DNA of 64,000 nucleotides from NCBI GenBank assembly GCA_037447655.1, contig JBBHKE010003048.1, positions 62,001 through 126,000 of the forward strand, in the 5' to 3' direction. The notes under the pieces were generated by a model that was given only the letters and a program-made list of their open reading frames with translations, made no database searches and was not told the DNA's origin. Each line of letters starts with the position of its first letter. Position 1 is the first letter of the stretch. Positions 12,386 to 24,230 of this stretch are shown piece after piece. The position numbers and the translations under genes were made by a program. The stretch comes from Zygnema cylindricum. Taxonomy: Eukaryota > Streptophyta > Zygnematophyceae > Zygnematales > Zygnemataceae.

Positions 12386-15205
12386 GCCACCTTCCCGAGA
12401 TGTGGAATATGTTATTTACCTTAAACGTGGATGTAATCCTACTGTTACATGAATATATAAGCACAATTTCTTTGAGTGAAGGAGTGAAAAAATTAGATCA
12501 AGGAGAATCTAGAGAAAGGATTTATTCAACCCAGCAAATCACCGTACGGAGCACCATTTCTCTTCGTCAAAAAGAATGACAAAACGTTGAGAATGTGTGT
12601 CGACTATCGTAGTCTGAACAAGGATACGGTGAAGGATAAGTATCCATTATCTTTAATTTATGATTTGATAGATCCTTTGAAAGGTGCTAAATTATTTTCC
12701 TTGATTGATCTGCGTAGTTTCTTTAATCAGGTGCCAATTAGAATCGAAGATGTTGACAAAACTGCTTTTAGAACTAGAGTGGGTCATTTTGAATGGATAG
12801 TGATGCCATTTGGTTTGACGAATGCACCGCCTACTTATCAAAGTTTAATGAACCAAACCTTTTCAGATTATTTAGATAAGTTTGTTAAGGTGTTTATAAA
12901 TGATATTCTAATTTACAGCGAATGTAAAGAACAACATGTTATTCATTTAAGAAAAGTATTGGAAAAAATTGGGGAAAGAAAACTATATGTAAAATTGTCA
13001 AAATCTAGTTTTTTTTTAAAGCGAACAATTAATTTTGGGACATATAGTTAGTGGGGAAGGTGTTAAAACAAATCCATCAAAAATTACTGCAATCCAAAAT
13101 TGGAAGCAACCCACTAATGTCACAAAAGTTAGATCATTTTTGGGATTGGCCACTTATTACAAGAAATTTATCAGAACTTTATTATGATTGCCGCACCAGT
13201 GACGCATTTACTTCGCGAGAAAGAGACATTTGTGTGGGGAGCCGATCAAGAGAGAGCTTTCGAGGAACTAAAAGGGAAGTTGACTTCTGCCCCTACACTG
13301 GTGTATCCTGATCTTGCTTGGGAATTTGAAATTTTGATTACTACTGATGCTTATGATAAGGTCTAGGTGCAGTCATGAATCAAAAAGTCGGCAAAAATTT
13401 CCATCCTATTGCTTTTGAGTCCATGAAATTTAATGATGCTGGAAAGAACTATCCAGCACAAAAAAAAGAATTTCTTGCAATTGTTCATGCATTGGTGAAA
13501 TGGCGTTGTTATTTGCATAATAAAGAATTTACAGTTCAATGTGATAATAAGGCACTCTCCTATCTACAAAGATTAAATGATGCACAGATTATGACTCGCA
13601 GACATGTTAGGTGGATGCAGAAATTAACATATTTCAAATTTAATGTCAAATATTTTCTCGAAAAGACAAATGTAGTCGCAGATCCTTTAAGTAGATGTTT
13701 TGAAATAAGTCTGATGGTTCGAGATGAATAGTTTTTACATGCTGTTAGAAATGGTTATGATTAAGATCCTTATTTTGCTGTGATTTGCAAGAATATTTCG
13801 AGAGGGAATTTTGACCCATTGAATGAGAGGCATGTCAAAAAATTTGGAATAAAAGATGGTTTACTGTATTTGCGAACAGGGACAAGTTATGCATTCTTGA
13901 AATGGGAGACTTAAAAAAACAACTTTTACGAAAGCCCATGAGCATTTAGGATATGTAGGTCTTGATAAAACTCTTAGTGGGTTGCAGAGTAGATTGTTTT
14001 GGCCAAGGATAGCAAAGGAGGTGTCGAAACACGTGGAAAGTTGTGTCCCTTGCCGACAAAGTAAACCTAATAACCAGAAACCTAGAGGTCTGTTAAAACC
14101 TTTAGATATCCCCGAAAGACCATGGGAATCTACTAGTATGGATTTTATTGTCAGGTTACCAGCTACATCTAGAAGAAATGACAGTATCATGGTCGTATTC
14201 AATAGGTTCAGTAAAATGGCAATCTTTATCCCTTCCAAAAATACTCATTCAGTTGTAGATATTGCAAAGTTATATTTTTACAACGTGGTGAGACATCATG
14301 GAGTTCCCCTGTCTATAGTCAGTGATAGGGATTCTAAATTTACGTCTACATTTTGGAAATAATTGCAGCAGAATTTAGGCACTGAATTTAAAATGAGTAC
14401 CTCTTATCATCCTCAGACAGATAGACAGACAAAAAAAGATGAACCGTACACTGGAAGAAATGCTTAGGACTGTTTGCAGTGGATTTTATAACACATGGGA
14501 ATCTAATCTGCCATTAATACAATTTGTATATAATTCATGTAAATATGCTAGTACGAATTCTCACCGTTTGAAGTTGCATACGGACACCAACCGAGAGAAG
14601 CATTAGACTTAATAACAGGGGTCTCTCAAGAGAATATGGGTTTTGGAACTGGATTTTGGGAATAAATTCAAACGGTTTGGAAAACAGTCCGGGATGCATT
14701 AGAGGAGGCACAAATAAGGCAAGAACTAAATGCTAACCCCAAACGGGGTGATTGGATGGTAAGCACAGGTGACAAGGTTTGGTTTTCAATAACTCATTAC
14801 AGGTGCAAGATCGAGGGACAAGCGGATCCTACTCGGAAATTTGCTCTTAAGTACATCAGAACATTTACTGTAATCGAGATGATATCGTCAGTTGCTGCCA
14901 AATTGGACTTTCCGCCTTCAACAAAAATTCATCAGTGATACACATCAGCCAGTCAAAACCAGCAAATCTTCGACTAAATGAAAGAGTATTCGAATTAGAT
15001 CCCTCAATAATTATAGAGCATGAGGTTCACAAATGGGTAATAGATTGGGTTGGTCAACGGTATAAGGTCAGCAATACTATATTATGGCAAGTGCATTATC
15101 TAGGAAGACCATAAGATGAATTAACTATAGAAGATAAAAATTCAGAGTTTTTACAAAGGTGTTGGAGGGATAATAATATAGAAGTCGCGTCATGAGAATA
15201 AAATG
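12386..15205 (+). pseudogene. Ty3/gypsy pol fragment
   Basis: RT from about 12497 (GFIQPSKSPYGAPFLFVKK, then MCVDYRSLNKDTVKDKYPL, MPFGLTNAPPTYQSLMN). The catalytic motif reads FINDILIYS where FLDD is expected, so the first Asp is Asn. RNase H at 13330-13730 (FHPIAFESMK, CDNKALSYL, ADPLSR). Integrase about 13930-14460 with HEHLGYVG, CVPC, SMDFIVRLP, VSDRDSKFTS and YHPQTDRQT. Several frameshifts. A C-terminal EHEVHKWVIDWVGQRYKV segment near 15030 is weakly chromodomain-like. Gag and protease are missing; joined directly to the B2 RT. Confidence 0.9.
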
Positions 15206-15241
15206 TGTTTTAACTAAGGTCAGTTAAATATAAGTAGGGGA

Positions 15242-15961
15242 TGATGTAACAGTAATAGTGGGTCGAACTTGTTCGTAAATAGGTATTTAAGTATTAAGAA
15301 AAAAAAGTTTTGAAATTGATAGATGTCCGCGAAAGAATCGCACGATTTGGGGTTGTATTTTAAAAGATATAGTCAATGGTGTATTTAGGCGACAACGCAA
15401 GGTCAAAATAACGATTGGGTATTCATTGTTACGGGTTAAGGGTCAAACTATCCGTGGAATTTAAGGCGTATGTTTATAACGTACTAAACAAAATCAATAT
15501 TTCGTTTGGTACGCACGATGGTTCGTTTCCTACAATTTTTATTACGAAACGTCACTTTCAGTTTATGGAATTTCATAGGAAGTTTTGCATGCAAAATTTG
15601 CGACGCACGTTCGTGCGAAGTCACGTTTCGTTTGGGGCACACTTTTGCACGTAAATGTTACGTAGTGAAACGTAGCGTTTGATTGGTTAGAAATGCTACG
15701 TAGTTAGTAAGAGATTTCGCACGTTTTTGCATTAGTTAGTTTGAGTCATTATTGATCGATGATTGCCCAGGTAAAACCTGTTCAACCGAGCGTTGACTCT
15801 GGCTTGGAGAGTCCAAGGCGATGATGGATAAATAGTGAAGTCTAAGAGGAGAGTAAACATATTTTCCTTTGGAAAAGTTTGTGGAAATTCTGACTGATCT
15901 TGGTCCTGAGCGATTATAATCAAATTGGAGCATTGGCATTTTGGCATTGAAATCTCTTACA
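15242..15961 (+). mobile_element. Ty3/gypsy 3' LTR (probable)
   Basis: Follows a purine tract AAGTAGGGGA. It begins TGATGTAACAG and ends plausibly at CTCTTACA (TGTAA/TTACA ends). No second copy is present in the window to fix the right border, so the end is inferred. Confidence 0.5.
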
Positions 15962-15970
15962 AACTAAGTA

Positions 15971-16470
15971 CAACGCGAATCATAATTAGAGTAAATTACT
16001 CTAATTCGGTCGCTCGAAATTTGGACTATATCACATCAAATAGAGTAAATGATTCTAATTTTTTTATTATACTATTTAAGGTAAGGTTTAATTAGCGTTT
16101 TTAATTCTAATATATGTTTGTTTTAAATAGTGTGGCGTACTGATTTCGTCCGTCCGTGCAAAATTGTACTTTTATAAATAAAAAAAGTACAAATAATGAT
16201 GTAATATAAGCCATTATCATGTAACTACGTTTTAACAATCCGCGTAGTGCAAACGTCATAGTGACGATAAAGTGTACGTTTTGTCAGATTCTGTATGAAT
16301 ACCTTATTTACAGTAGAGGATATTAACTTGCCAAATTAGATTACACGGCATAAATTAGAGTAAATTCCTTTCTGAAACAGTTTCATCACATAAATTAGAG
16401 TAGATTACTCTAATTATTTTTCTCTTTTTTTACTCTAATTTTTTCATTACTCTAATTACGATGCGCGGTG
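15971..16470. mobile_element. TA-flanked TIR element, 500-base family, copy 1
   Basis: Ends CAACGCGAATCATAATTAG and (reverse complement) CACCGCGCATCGTAATTAG, flanked by TA at 15969-15970 and 16471-16472. Homologous along its whole length to 62634-63133, also exactly 500 bases. No coding capacity; likely a MITE mobilised by a Tc1/mariner-like transposase, inferred from the TA duplications. Confidence 0.8.
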
Positions 16471-16472
16471 TA

Positions 16473-16730
16473 GTGTTTAAGTAGTTAAGAGATAGAATAT
16501 TTAAGAGTGGAGTGGAAAATACTTTAATAAGAAGGGTTGAGCCACGAGGGCAAGAGACCGAGCTAATGTTATGTGGACAAAAGCTTCTTCTAATTTAAAG
16601 CTTATCCTTATGTGAGTGCTTTCCAATGTGGATGTGTATTTCCAAAGTGTGGAATGTAGGGTTAAAATTGATTGAAGTAATGGGATTTTCTGAGAGGTAG
16701 GAGATCATGTTATATTATAGACGTCCCGCA
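16473..16730. other. unassigned sequence
   Basis: No ORF or repeat match recognised. It joins the TIR element to a fragment of a family A LTR, so it may be the diverged or replaced start of that LTR. Confidence 0.3.
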
Positions 16731-16885
16731 TGGATACTATTTTGTAAATTACGGAGTACAATACGAATACGCAACAGATACCGCACATTTCGTTTCGACA
16801 GCGAAACAAATATCACACAATGATTTAAGACAGCTACGATAAAAATCCGGTTTTGATCGGACGGCCGGGAAAGACGCCGAGATCG
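16731..16885 (+). mobile_element. Family A LTR (copy A2), left part
   Basis: Contains GATCGGACGGCCGGGA and CGCCGAGATCG and aligns to about 42335-42495 of the intact A LTR. The LTR is interrupted here by element C1; it resumes at 23707 after a GATCG duplication. Confidence 0.65.
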
Positions 16886-17391
16886 TGTTGAAATTAATAG
16901 ATTGCGAGAGTATTTTCTAGGTTTAAAATGTTAGTATAAAAGAAAAAGAAAAAGGACAGACAGCCTGCCTACACCTCCTCTCTCTAGCCCCCATACTTGT
17001 TGTAGTCACTGAAGGATAGAGAGAGTGGTTTATCCATGGCTGTCTTAGTTCAACAGGCAGATATTTTTAAGGCTACTAAAAATATACCTGACGGATCCGG
17101 GATTTGATCCCGGTACCTAGGGTTCGTCAAGCTGGTCGATAGTGGTTGGCTTTAACCTACTACACTAGGACCAATGCTAAATGCTATAGTATGTGATAGA
17201 TATATATATATTTAGGAAGGAGCAAATCCATTTAACTAAAACTGTGCACAGCGTGCATGGATACAATTTTATGAATGTACCAATTCAAAACGGATACCAC
17301 GCATTTTGTTTCGATAACGAAACAAATATCGCGCAAGTATTTATCACGGCCAAGATTGCGTCTCGCTGCAAATCCAACGGCGCACATCATG
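16886..17391 (+). mobile_element. C1 5' LTR, truncated
   Basis: Matches 22683-23188 of the C1 3' LTR, then diverges abruptly after GCGCACATCAT; the promoter-proximal half and U5 are missing. Internal rearrangement after or before transposition is possible. Confidence 0.75.
17078..17172 (-). other. tRNA-like Pol III-type unit antisense in C1 5' LTR
   Basis: On the minus strand: A-box-like TAGTGTAGTAGGTTAAAGCC, perfect T-arm-like CCGGG-ATCAAAT-CCCGG at 17097-17113, then TTTTT (AAAAA on plus at 17078-17082). Confidence 0.6.
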
Positions 17392-18766
17392 TCAAGCTCG
17401 TGTGTATTTTTGGCATTTCTGGGGCTTTATTCCACCTTGTACGGACTCTCGCGTACGGAGAAGGGGGAGGACCGCCAGCCGGATCAGATCTTTGTATTTT
17501 TACCATGGAGCACTACGCACTTTAGTTCACCTTAAACGGAGGTCGGACTGCGGATTTAGTCTGGTGCAACAGTGGCGGCTCCATTACATGGCATCCGTTC
17601 TGTGTAACTCTAGCGGAGGGGTACATTGTGGAACAATACGCAGCCTTTAAGATTGTCCCGTAGATCTTTCTGTTAGCTGTCAGTAGGATGTTAGTTCAGG
17701 CCCTAGAGATGGGTAAAGCATTTATGACGTTGGGTCAAAGTTAGGCGGTTTCACGTCGAGTCAGAACTTTGTTGCCCTTTTTGGTGTATTATAGGAGGAC
17801 CTTCGGCCGCTAATCCAGCCGAAACCAATCGTTAATATTTTAGCCCTGAGTATAGTACAGACTGTCTTGTCTTGTGTCTGTGCGATAACAATTGCTGGCC
17901 GATGATTGGCTTGCCACATTGCTTTGACTTTGGCACTTGCAGTAGGACAAAATCTCATTGTATAAGGCACTTGGGGCCAAAGGAGACAGGTTGCTTTTTC
18001 AGTACTGTCTCCTGAGAAACCCACAGAGAATTAAATCAACCTTTCTGTTGGAGAACTGTTGCATTGTGTTGTTGACTCTATTGCCATCTTTGTTTTGGAT
18101 TGTCTTTTGTGGAGACCGTAGCTCGGGTGGGTGGTTGGCACTATTCTCTCTTTGGGCGGTTTAGACTTTCGCTGTTTGAAACTTAGAAGAGTCTTGTCGG
18201 ATCCGTACGGCGGAACCGAGGGGTGAGGGAGACTCATACCTGCCTTCGGGGCCATTGGGAGAGTTTCTTTCTTCTAGGTTTGGTCATCTTGCACTCCAGG
18301 GTATGTTTGCTTGCTTCACCATTAAAGTTTACCTATATCTAATTCCATTCTCTGGGGCAAGGTGATACTGTTAAACTTGAAAGAGCCGATTTTTATTGTT
18401 TCTATATTTTTGCGTGGGAGTTATTTGCGTACTCTTGTGGTCGTCGTGAGGTTTCTGTCCGGAGTCCTTGTCGGCCGGATCAAACGAATATCCTTCCTTT
18501 CTATTCTTTGGAGAGTGGTCAGGGGAGTAGCATTTATTCTGCTTTCGGTGGAAAAAGCATTGATCTGGGGGGGTACCGGGTACTTTCTCCTTCCCACTCC
18601 ATTTTTCATTATTATCTATGTATATCCCTGGGGGGGGTAAGGAACAGAGATGGGCATGGTCACAGATCCTGGGAAGCATCAGTGTGTGGAGTGGATTGCA
18701 GGTTTTTCATGCACACCTCCTTGGACATCTTACCTCAACATTCCGGTTCTTAGGCACGCTCGACAC
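17392..18766. other. unassigned insert inside C1
   Basis: About 1.4 kb with GTACGG-rich patches, short chance ORFs and no recognised domain. It replaces the second half of the C1 5' LTR. Not similar to any other region of the window that I could see. Confidence 0.35.
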
Positions 18767-19026
18767 AGTACCAACAGAGGAATTTTTGGAACTTCGATTA
18801 AGTGGAGGAAAAGTAGCCAGAGCTACACCAGGATTTGGGGAAAAAGTGTGTTTAGTCTCCATAATTCCTTTGACGGTCGTTTTTTCTTTTTAGTATCGGG
18901 CAGACGTCAATGACGTGGATGGCGCACGACAATACCGACAGAGGAATTTTTGGAACTTTGATTGGGTGGAGGAAAAGTAGCCAGAGCTACACCAAGATTT
19001 GGGGAAAAAATGTGTTTAGTCTCCTG
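18767..19026. repeat. Direct repeat of about 85 bases
   Basis: Two near-identical blocks (about 18777-18861 and 18941-19025), both starting AGAGGAATTTTTGGAACTT and ending TGTGTTTAGTCTCC. The offset is about 165 bases. The right copy borders the antisense E gag, so the pair may mark a duplication at a recombination junction. Confidence 0.7.
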
Positions 19027-19335
19027 GTGAAGTACACTACCCGTAAGAGATGGGATGGTGACAGCTGTAGATGAGTTGTCGATAGATGAGATGAAGGCCG
19101 AATAGAACGTTAGAAGGCCGCCCAAGATGGCCAAAATGATGTCCTCATCAAAGACGACAGCACTGACGCTTTTGAGACGGTTGGCAATAGATTTGACGTT
19201 GTTAATGTAGGCTTGAATAGAGTCATTAGGATTTTTCTGAGCACTATTGAGTTGGCCGCGAAGAAGTAATTTGTTTGACCAAGATTTGATCTCATATGCA
19301 GTGGACAGAAGCGTCCAAGCATCGTGAGCTGAGGT
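19020..19335 (-). pseudogene. copia gag fragment of another family (E)
   Basis: Minus-strand reading from 19333 gives SAHDAWTLLSTAYEIKSW..., LRGQLNSAQKNPNDSIQAYI, IANRLKSVSAVVFDEDIILA, LGGLLTFYSAFISSI. This is the UBN2-type gag pattern (aW..L...y, L..l...dsv..yi, l...g..i.ded....il.gLp..y..f) found in copia elements of plants, animals and fungi. It does not match gags A, B or C. Cut by the minus C LTR at 19336. Confidence 0.65.
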
Positions 19336-20384
19336 TGCAATTCTGTGTCCTCCATTAGACTATAGAATACAGGAAGCCTCTAGATAGTTATTAACTAACC
19401 CACTTTCAATGGCAACCACTGCTACTTAAGCAGACAAGCAGACAATTTGACTGCACCCCTATGAAGCCTGGACTCCCCTGAGTCCGTAGAAAAAGAAATC
19501 TCTGAAAACGCCCAACCAGGCGATAAGTTATAGGGTGGCAAAGATGCCAATTTTATACAAACTCTCAAAGAGAGAGAGAGGACTATTTTCCTCATTTTTC
19601 CTAAGTCCTAGTTTTTCCTAGTTCTTCTCACAGCCCCTATCTACTGCATGTACGAACCAATCAGAACACTGTACAATACCAGAAAGTACTACTGCCGATG
19701 TACTTTCTGTACGGCCCCTGTACGACAAGGCCATTAGGCGAACGCGTGTCCATTTTCCACTCGTCCGTACGTTCCTCGGAATTCTTGCGACCAAATGTCG
19801 TCTCTCCACGTGGCGCCAGGTCATGCCACGTTACTAAATGCCAAAGTTACCAATCCGGGATTTCGGCGATGATGTGCGCCGTCAAATTTGACGCGAAACG
19901 TAATCTCAGCCGTGATAAATACTTTTGCGATACTTGTTTCGATGTCAAAACAAAATGCGCAATATGTGTTTCAATTAGTATATTACTTCGTACTTTATCA
20001 AACTGTATCTATGCACGCCGTAAACATTTTCAGTTAAATGATTTCTGTATAGTACAATAGTTTAAATACTAATCAAACCCTATATCTCCTAACGGACTTC
20101 TACGACAGACTGGTTAGAGCTAACGGCTACGCCGCGCTCTACCGGTCGGGGGTTCGAGTCCTGCCGGACTCAACCTTTTGTTGAGAGTGACTTAAGTCAC
20201 TCTTTAGTCTTTCCCATGGAGCAGAGGCAGCCATGGCTCCATCGCTCTCTCTCTCCTTCATTGACTACAACAAGTATGGGGGCGAGAAAGAAGAGATGGA
20301 GGCATGCTGCCTACATTTTCTTTTGTATGTTTTCCGCTATTTAATTAAGACATACAAAATACAATAAAACTAGTTATTTCAACA
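19336..20384 (-). mobile_element. Family C LTR, minus orientation, with pol stub
   Basis: Starts TGCAATTCTG, ends TTTCAACA (reverse complement TGTTGAAATAACTAG); 1049 bases. It is followed at 20385-20455 by the antisense PPT (CTCCCCTTAT) and the last about 20 codons of C pol, so it is the 3' LTR of a truncated minus-strand element that entered the E gag. Confidence 0.8.
20095..20179 (+). other. tRNA-like Pol III-type unit antisense in C LTR
   Basis: A-box-like GACTGGTTAGAGCTAACGGC, consensus B box GGTTCGAGTCC (20151-20161), then TTTT at 20176-20179. A palindrome AGAGTGACTTAAGTCACTCT follows. The block differs from the one in C1 and C3 although the flanks are homologous. Confidence 0.65.
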
Positions 20385-20455
20385 CTCCCCTTATATTCTA
20401 GTCTAATTTTAACTTTTCTTTTAATCCACACTTTTCTCTGCAATATTTTAATCTT

Positions 20456-20807
20456 TTGTTTGTTTGTCATGCATTGTGCATGTATTTATTTTGTTGTTTA
20501 ATGCATCTGTGTATGCATTTGTCCTAGGGTGGTCCTAGGCTTTTCACAGATTTGCAAACCTATTGTGTGTTTGGTCTGTGTGAAATGGTCATTGATTTGC
20601 AGACCTATGGTGGTCTGATCTGTGTTTTTGGGAGACCTATGGTGTGTCTAATGGGGATTTTTTGGTAATGTATTTGGGAATGCATTCACTTATTTAGAGG
20701 GCATTCATTTCAAAGGATTGTTAATTGGACTAGATTTGCTTAGCTTTTCGGTTGATAGTTTGGGTCGCTTCTGCGGTCTATTCTAGACCAAAGAACAACA
20801 AGCGATA
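20456..20807. other. unassigned, U5-like repeats
   Basis: Contains repeated TTTGCAAACCTATTGTGTGT/TTTGCAGACCTATGGTGG motifs like those in the D-type LTR (29210 and 30035), so probably an LTR remnant. No coding signal. Confidence 0.4.
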
Positions 20808-22668
20808 CCGTGATTGCAGATTCAGGGGAGATCCAAGATACAGGAGAGCTACCAGATACCCCACATATTCCCATGGATTTCGAGGAGACAGAAGAGGAGG
20901 AATCGGAACCATCTTCCATGAATAGAGGAGCTAATGAGACACTAAGGAGGAACCCAAGACTTCCCTCTATTTTTAGCTTCATAATTTGAAGGGGGGAGAA
21001 GTAGCAGCAAAAGGCTACAAGAGAAACATGCGGCTCATAAGGTAACTAAGCTATCACATCCTAATGAGCCTCAGTCATACTTGGAGGCAGTGAACAGTCC
21101 AGAAAAGGACAGATGGATCAAGGCCATAAATGATGAAATGGCGTCCATCATGGAAGCAAATACCTGGGAACTAGTGGATTGCCCTCCATACAGAAAACCT
21201 ATTGGGTGTAAATGGGTCTTTAAACTAAACCACAACCCTGACAATACCATCGAAAGATAAAAGGCTCGTTTGGTGGCAAAGGGTTTCACCCAAAAGGAGG
21301 GGATTGACTATGAGGAGACATTCGCCCCAGTTGTTCGTTTCCCATCAGTCAGAATTCTCCTCAGTCTAGCAGCAGCCGAAGACATGGAAATTCATCAGAT
21401 AGACATTAAGACCGCCTTCCTCAATGGTGAGTTAGAGGAAGTAATCTTCATGAGGCAACCAAAGTGATTTGTGGAGAATGGAGAAGAGAGTAAAGTCTGC
21501 AGGCTCATAAAATCCTTATATAGACTTAAGCAGGCTCCACGACAATGGAATAAGAAACTAGATGAGTTTCTTACTGGTAAATGATATATCACGATCAGCT
21601 CTGACCATTCAAAATATATATTTAAGGATGAGAATGGTGTGGTCTTTATTGCAATTTATGTGGATGATCTGCTGGTGTTATGTAAGTCTTTGGAAAAGAT
21701 CAATAAGTTGAAGAAAGATCTTAGAAGTAGATTTGACATGAAAGATTTAGGGGAGGCAAGATATATTTTGGGAATTCAAATGGAAAGAGATAGGGGTAAA
21801 AAGATCATAAGACTCACTCAGAAAGAAGTAATAGGAAATATTCTTGAGAAATTTCAAATGGAGAAAGCTAACAGTTGTACCACTCCCATGGACTTGAAAA
21901 AAGTAAGTGATGGGAGTGTGAAGGAGGAGTGATAATCTTAGAAGATCAGATGAGTCCAGAGGAGAAAGAGTTTATGAAGTCTATTCCTTACAGACAGGTC
22001 GTAGGAAGTTTGATCTACTTTATGAACAGTACAAGGCCAGACATAGCGGCAGCAGTAGGGGTCCTCAGTAGGAGTCCTCAGTAGGAGTCTCAACGATCCT
22101 AGAAAGAGAGATTGGGAGGCAGCAAAGAGAGTCATGACATATCTGGTTGGAACCAGAGAATTATGGTTTCATTTGGGAGGGGAGCACACAGATATCACCA
22201 CTTGGAGTGATGCCAGTTATGGGGATGCACCTTTAGAAGATGCACTTCTGGATATGTATTGTATGTAGGGGAAGGTGCTTGTTGTTGGAGCAGTAAGCAA
22301 CAAAAAGTGGTCGCTCAGTCTACTATGGAGGCTGAGTATATGGCGTATTGTTCTGCTGTAAAAGAACTAATGTGGGTGAAGTCATTATTGCAAGAACAGG
22401 GATATATGAAGGAGGGAGTGCATGAAATCTTTTGTGATAATCAAGCTGCAATCGCAATTTCAGCCAATCCAAAACACCATTTCAAAGCAAAACATATGGA
22501 CATAAGATTAAGCTTCGTAAGAGAAAAAGTTGAAAATAAAATTTTAAATCTTGTGTATAGACCTGATGAAGAAATGGTGGCTGACATGATGACCAAACCT
22601 GTGCCCTCTCCTAAATTAAAATATTGTCGGGAAAAATGCGGGTTGAAAGAAAAATTAAAATTAGACTA
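20808..22668 (+). pseudogene. Family C RT-RNase H region (C1)
   Basis: Connector (GEIQDTGELPDTPHIPMDFE), RT with [57 protein letters not shown] and YVDDLLVL (about 21655), and an almost intact RNase H C-terminus at 22259-22669 (STMEAEYMAY, FCDNQAAIAISANPKHHF, KHMDIRLSFVREKV). Interrupted by stops (for example at 21258, 21465 and 21584), a frameshift at 21930 and a 15-base duplication near 22071. Gag to integrase are missing. Confidence 0.88.
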
Positions 22669-22682
22669 GAAAATAAGGGGAG

Positions 22683-23706
22683 TGTTGAAATTAATAGATT
22701 TCTAGAGTATTTTCTAGGTTTAAAATGTTAGTATAAAAGAAAAAGAAAAAGGACAGACAATCTGCCTACACCTGCTCTCTCTAGCCCCCATACTTGTTGT
22801 AGTCACTGAAGGATAGAGAGAGTGGTTTATCCATGGCTGTCTTAGTTCAACGGGCAGATATTTTTAAGGCTACTAAAAATATACCTGACGGACCCGGGAT
22901 TTGATCCCTGTACCTGCGGTTCGTCAAGCTGGCCAATAGTGGTCGGCTTTAACCTACTAGACTAGGACCAATGCTAAATGCTATAGTATGTGATAGATAT
23001 ATATATATTAAGGAAGGAGCAATTCCATTTAACTAAAGTTGTGTACGGCGTGCATGGATACAGTTTTATGAATGTACCAATTCAAATCGGATACCCCGCA
23101 TTTTGTTTCGACAACGAAATAAATATCGCGCAGGTATTTATTACGGCCAAGATTGCGTCTCGCTGCAAATCCAACGGCGCACATCATCGCCGAAATCCCG
23201 GAGTAGTCAATTTGGCGTTTAGTGACGTGGCATGACCTGGAGCCACGTGGAGAGATGACATTCGGTCATAGGAATTCCGAGGAATGTACAGACGAGTGAA
23301 AAGGAGACACGCGTCCGCTTAATAGTCCTGTCGTACATAGGCCGTACAAAAGGTACATCGGCAGTAGTACATTTTGGTACAGTACAGTAATCTGATTGGT
23401 CCGTACTTCAATAGATATAAGTTATTAGAGGGAATCAGGACTTAGAAAGTTTTGGTAGGCAGTCACCTCTCCCTTTGAGAGTTTGTACAAATTGGCATTT
23501 TTACTGCCTCATAACTTATCGCCTGGTTGGGCGTTTCCAGAGATTCTTTTTCCTACGGACTTAGGGGAGTCTAAGCTGCACAGGGGTGCACTCACATTGT
23601 CAGCTTGATTGCCTGGATAGCAGTGGCTGTGGGTTAAAGTGGGCTAGTTAACAACTATCTAGAGGCTTCCTGTATTTTGTAGTCCAATGGAGGACACAGA
23701 ATTGCA
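22683..23706 (+). mobile_element. C1 3' LTR
   Basis: Preceded by the PPT AAAATAAGGGGAG. TGTTGAAATT...GAATTGCA, 1024 bases. Near its end ATGGAGGACACAGAATTGCA would encode MEDTELQ when followed by a PBS, matching the gag leader design of family A. Confidence 0.88.
22875..22969 (-). other. tRNA-like Pol III-type unit antisense in C1 3' LTR
   Basis: Minus strand: A-box-like GTCTAGTAGGTTAAAGCC, B-box-like GGGATCAAATCCCGG, then TTTTT (AAAAA on plus at 22875-22879). Sister of 17078-17172. Confidence 0.6.
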
Positions 23707-24230
23707 GATCGCATGATAGAATTTTGGTTGTTTTTAGTCATCTCCACATCGATTGACACGTGGAACGGCAACATTGGATTACGTCATCTCCGGGGATTAC
23801 AGGAACGAATCCAGATATGACATGTGTCCGCTGGTGGGCCATGTCGTACTATGGTCGTACATAAAGTACACCGGCACCAGTACCATTCTGTGCGATACAG
23901 GATTTTGATTGGTGCCGTACTTCAGTAGATAGAGTTTTAGAGAGAGATAGGACTTTGGAAAATTTGGTATAAAGGACCCTCTCTCCCAGAGAGCTTTTGT
24001 ACAAAATGTCAACTTTGACCCTCCATAACTTACTGCTCATGGGAGAAAATTCAGATATTCTTTTTGCTATCAACTCAGGGGAGTCTTCCCTTCACAAAGG
24101 TGAAGGTGATCAGAGTTTTTATTTGCCATGGTGGGAGTTATTCTTGCTAAAACACAAAGGGGTCAGGGTTATCCTAAAGGCTTCGTGTGAGCTGCCTACT
24201 CTGAGGACCTATGGAGGTCTTAGAGTTGCA
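23707..24230 (+). mobile_element. Family A LTR (copy A2), right part
   Basis: Resumes the A LTR after the C1 insertion. It carries the GTAC-rich block, CTCTCTCCCAGAGAG hairpin, TCAACTTTGACCCTCC and the terminal ATGGAGGTCTTAGAGTTGCA (MEVLELQ leader). The PBS GGTTATGGGCCCA follows at 24231-24243. Confidence 0.8.

Larger units (their letters stand above)
16886..23706 (+). mobile_element. Composite family C copia element C1
   Basis: Starts TGTTGAAATTAATAG at 16886, ends ...GAATTGCA at 23706, flanked by a perfect 5-base duplication GATCG (16881-16885 and 23707-23711). It inserted as one unit into a family A LTR. The interior is scrambled: a partial 5' LTR, unassigned DNA, an antisense gag of another copia family, an antisense C LTR, and only the 3' half of C pol before the complete 3' LTR. 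Confidence 0.8.

Noticed and set aside
15030-15200. Firm chromodomain call at the gypsy C-terminus
   Set aside because: Only loose resemblance and a stop codon inside; kept as a possibility only.
16886-17391. Independent solo LTR at the C1 left end
   Set aside because: Its left flank GATCG matches the duplication right of 23706, so it is the 5' LTR of C1.
18362-18913. Overlapping ORFs of about 80-100 codons in the C1 insert
   Set aside because: No recognisable domain, overlapping in several frames; likely chance.
20095-20179. A genuine host tRNA gene
   Set aside because: No full 7-bp acceptor stem and no clear anticodon arm; similar blocks recur at the same LTR position in many copies.
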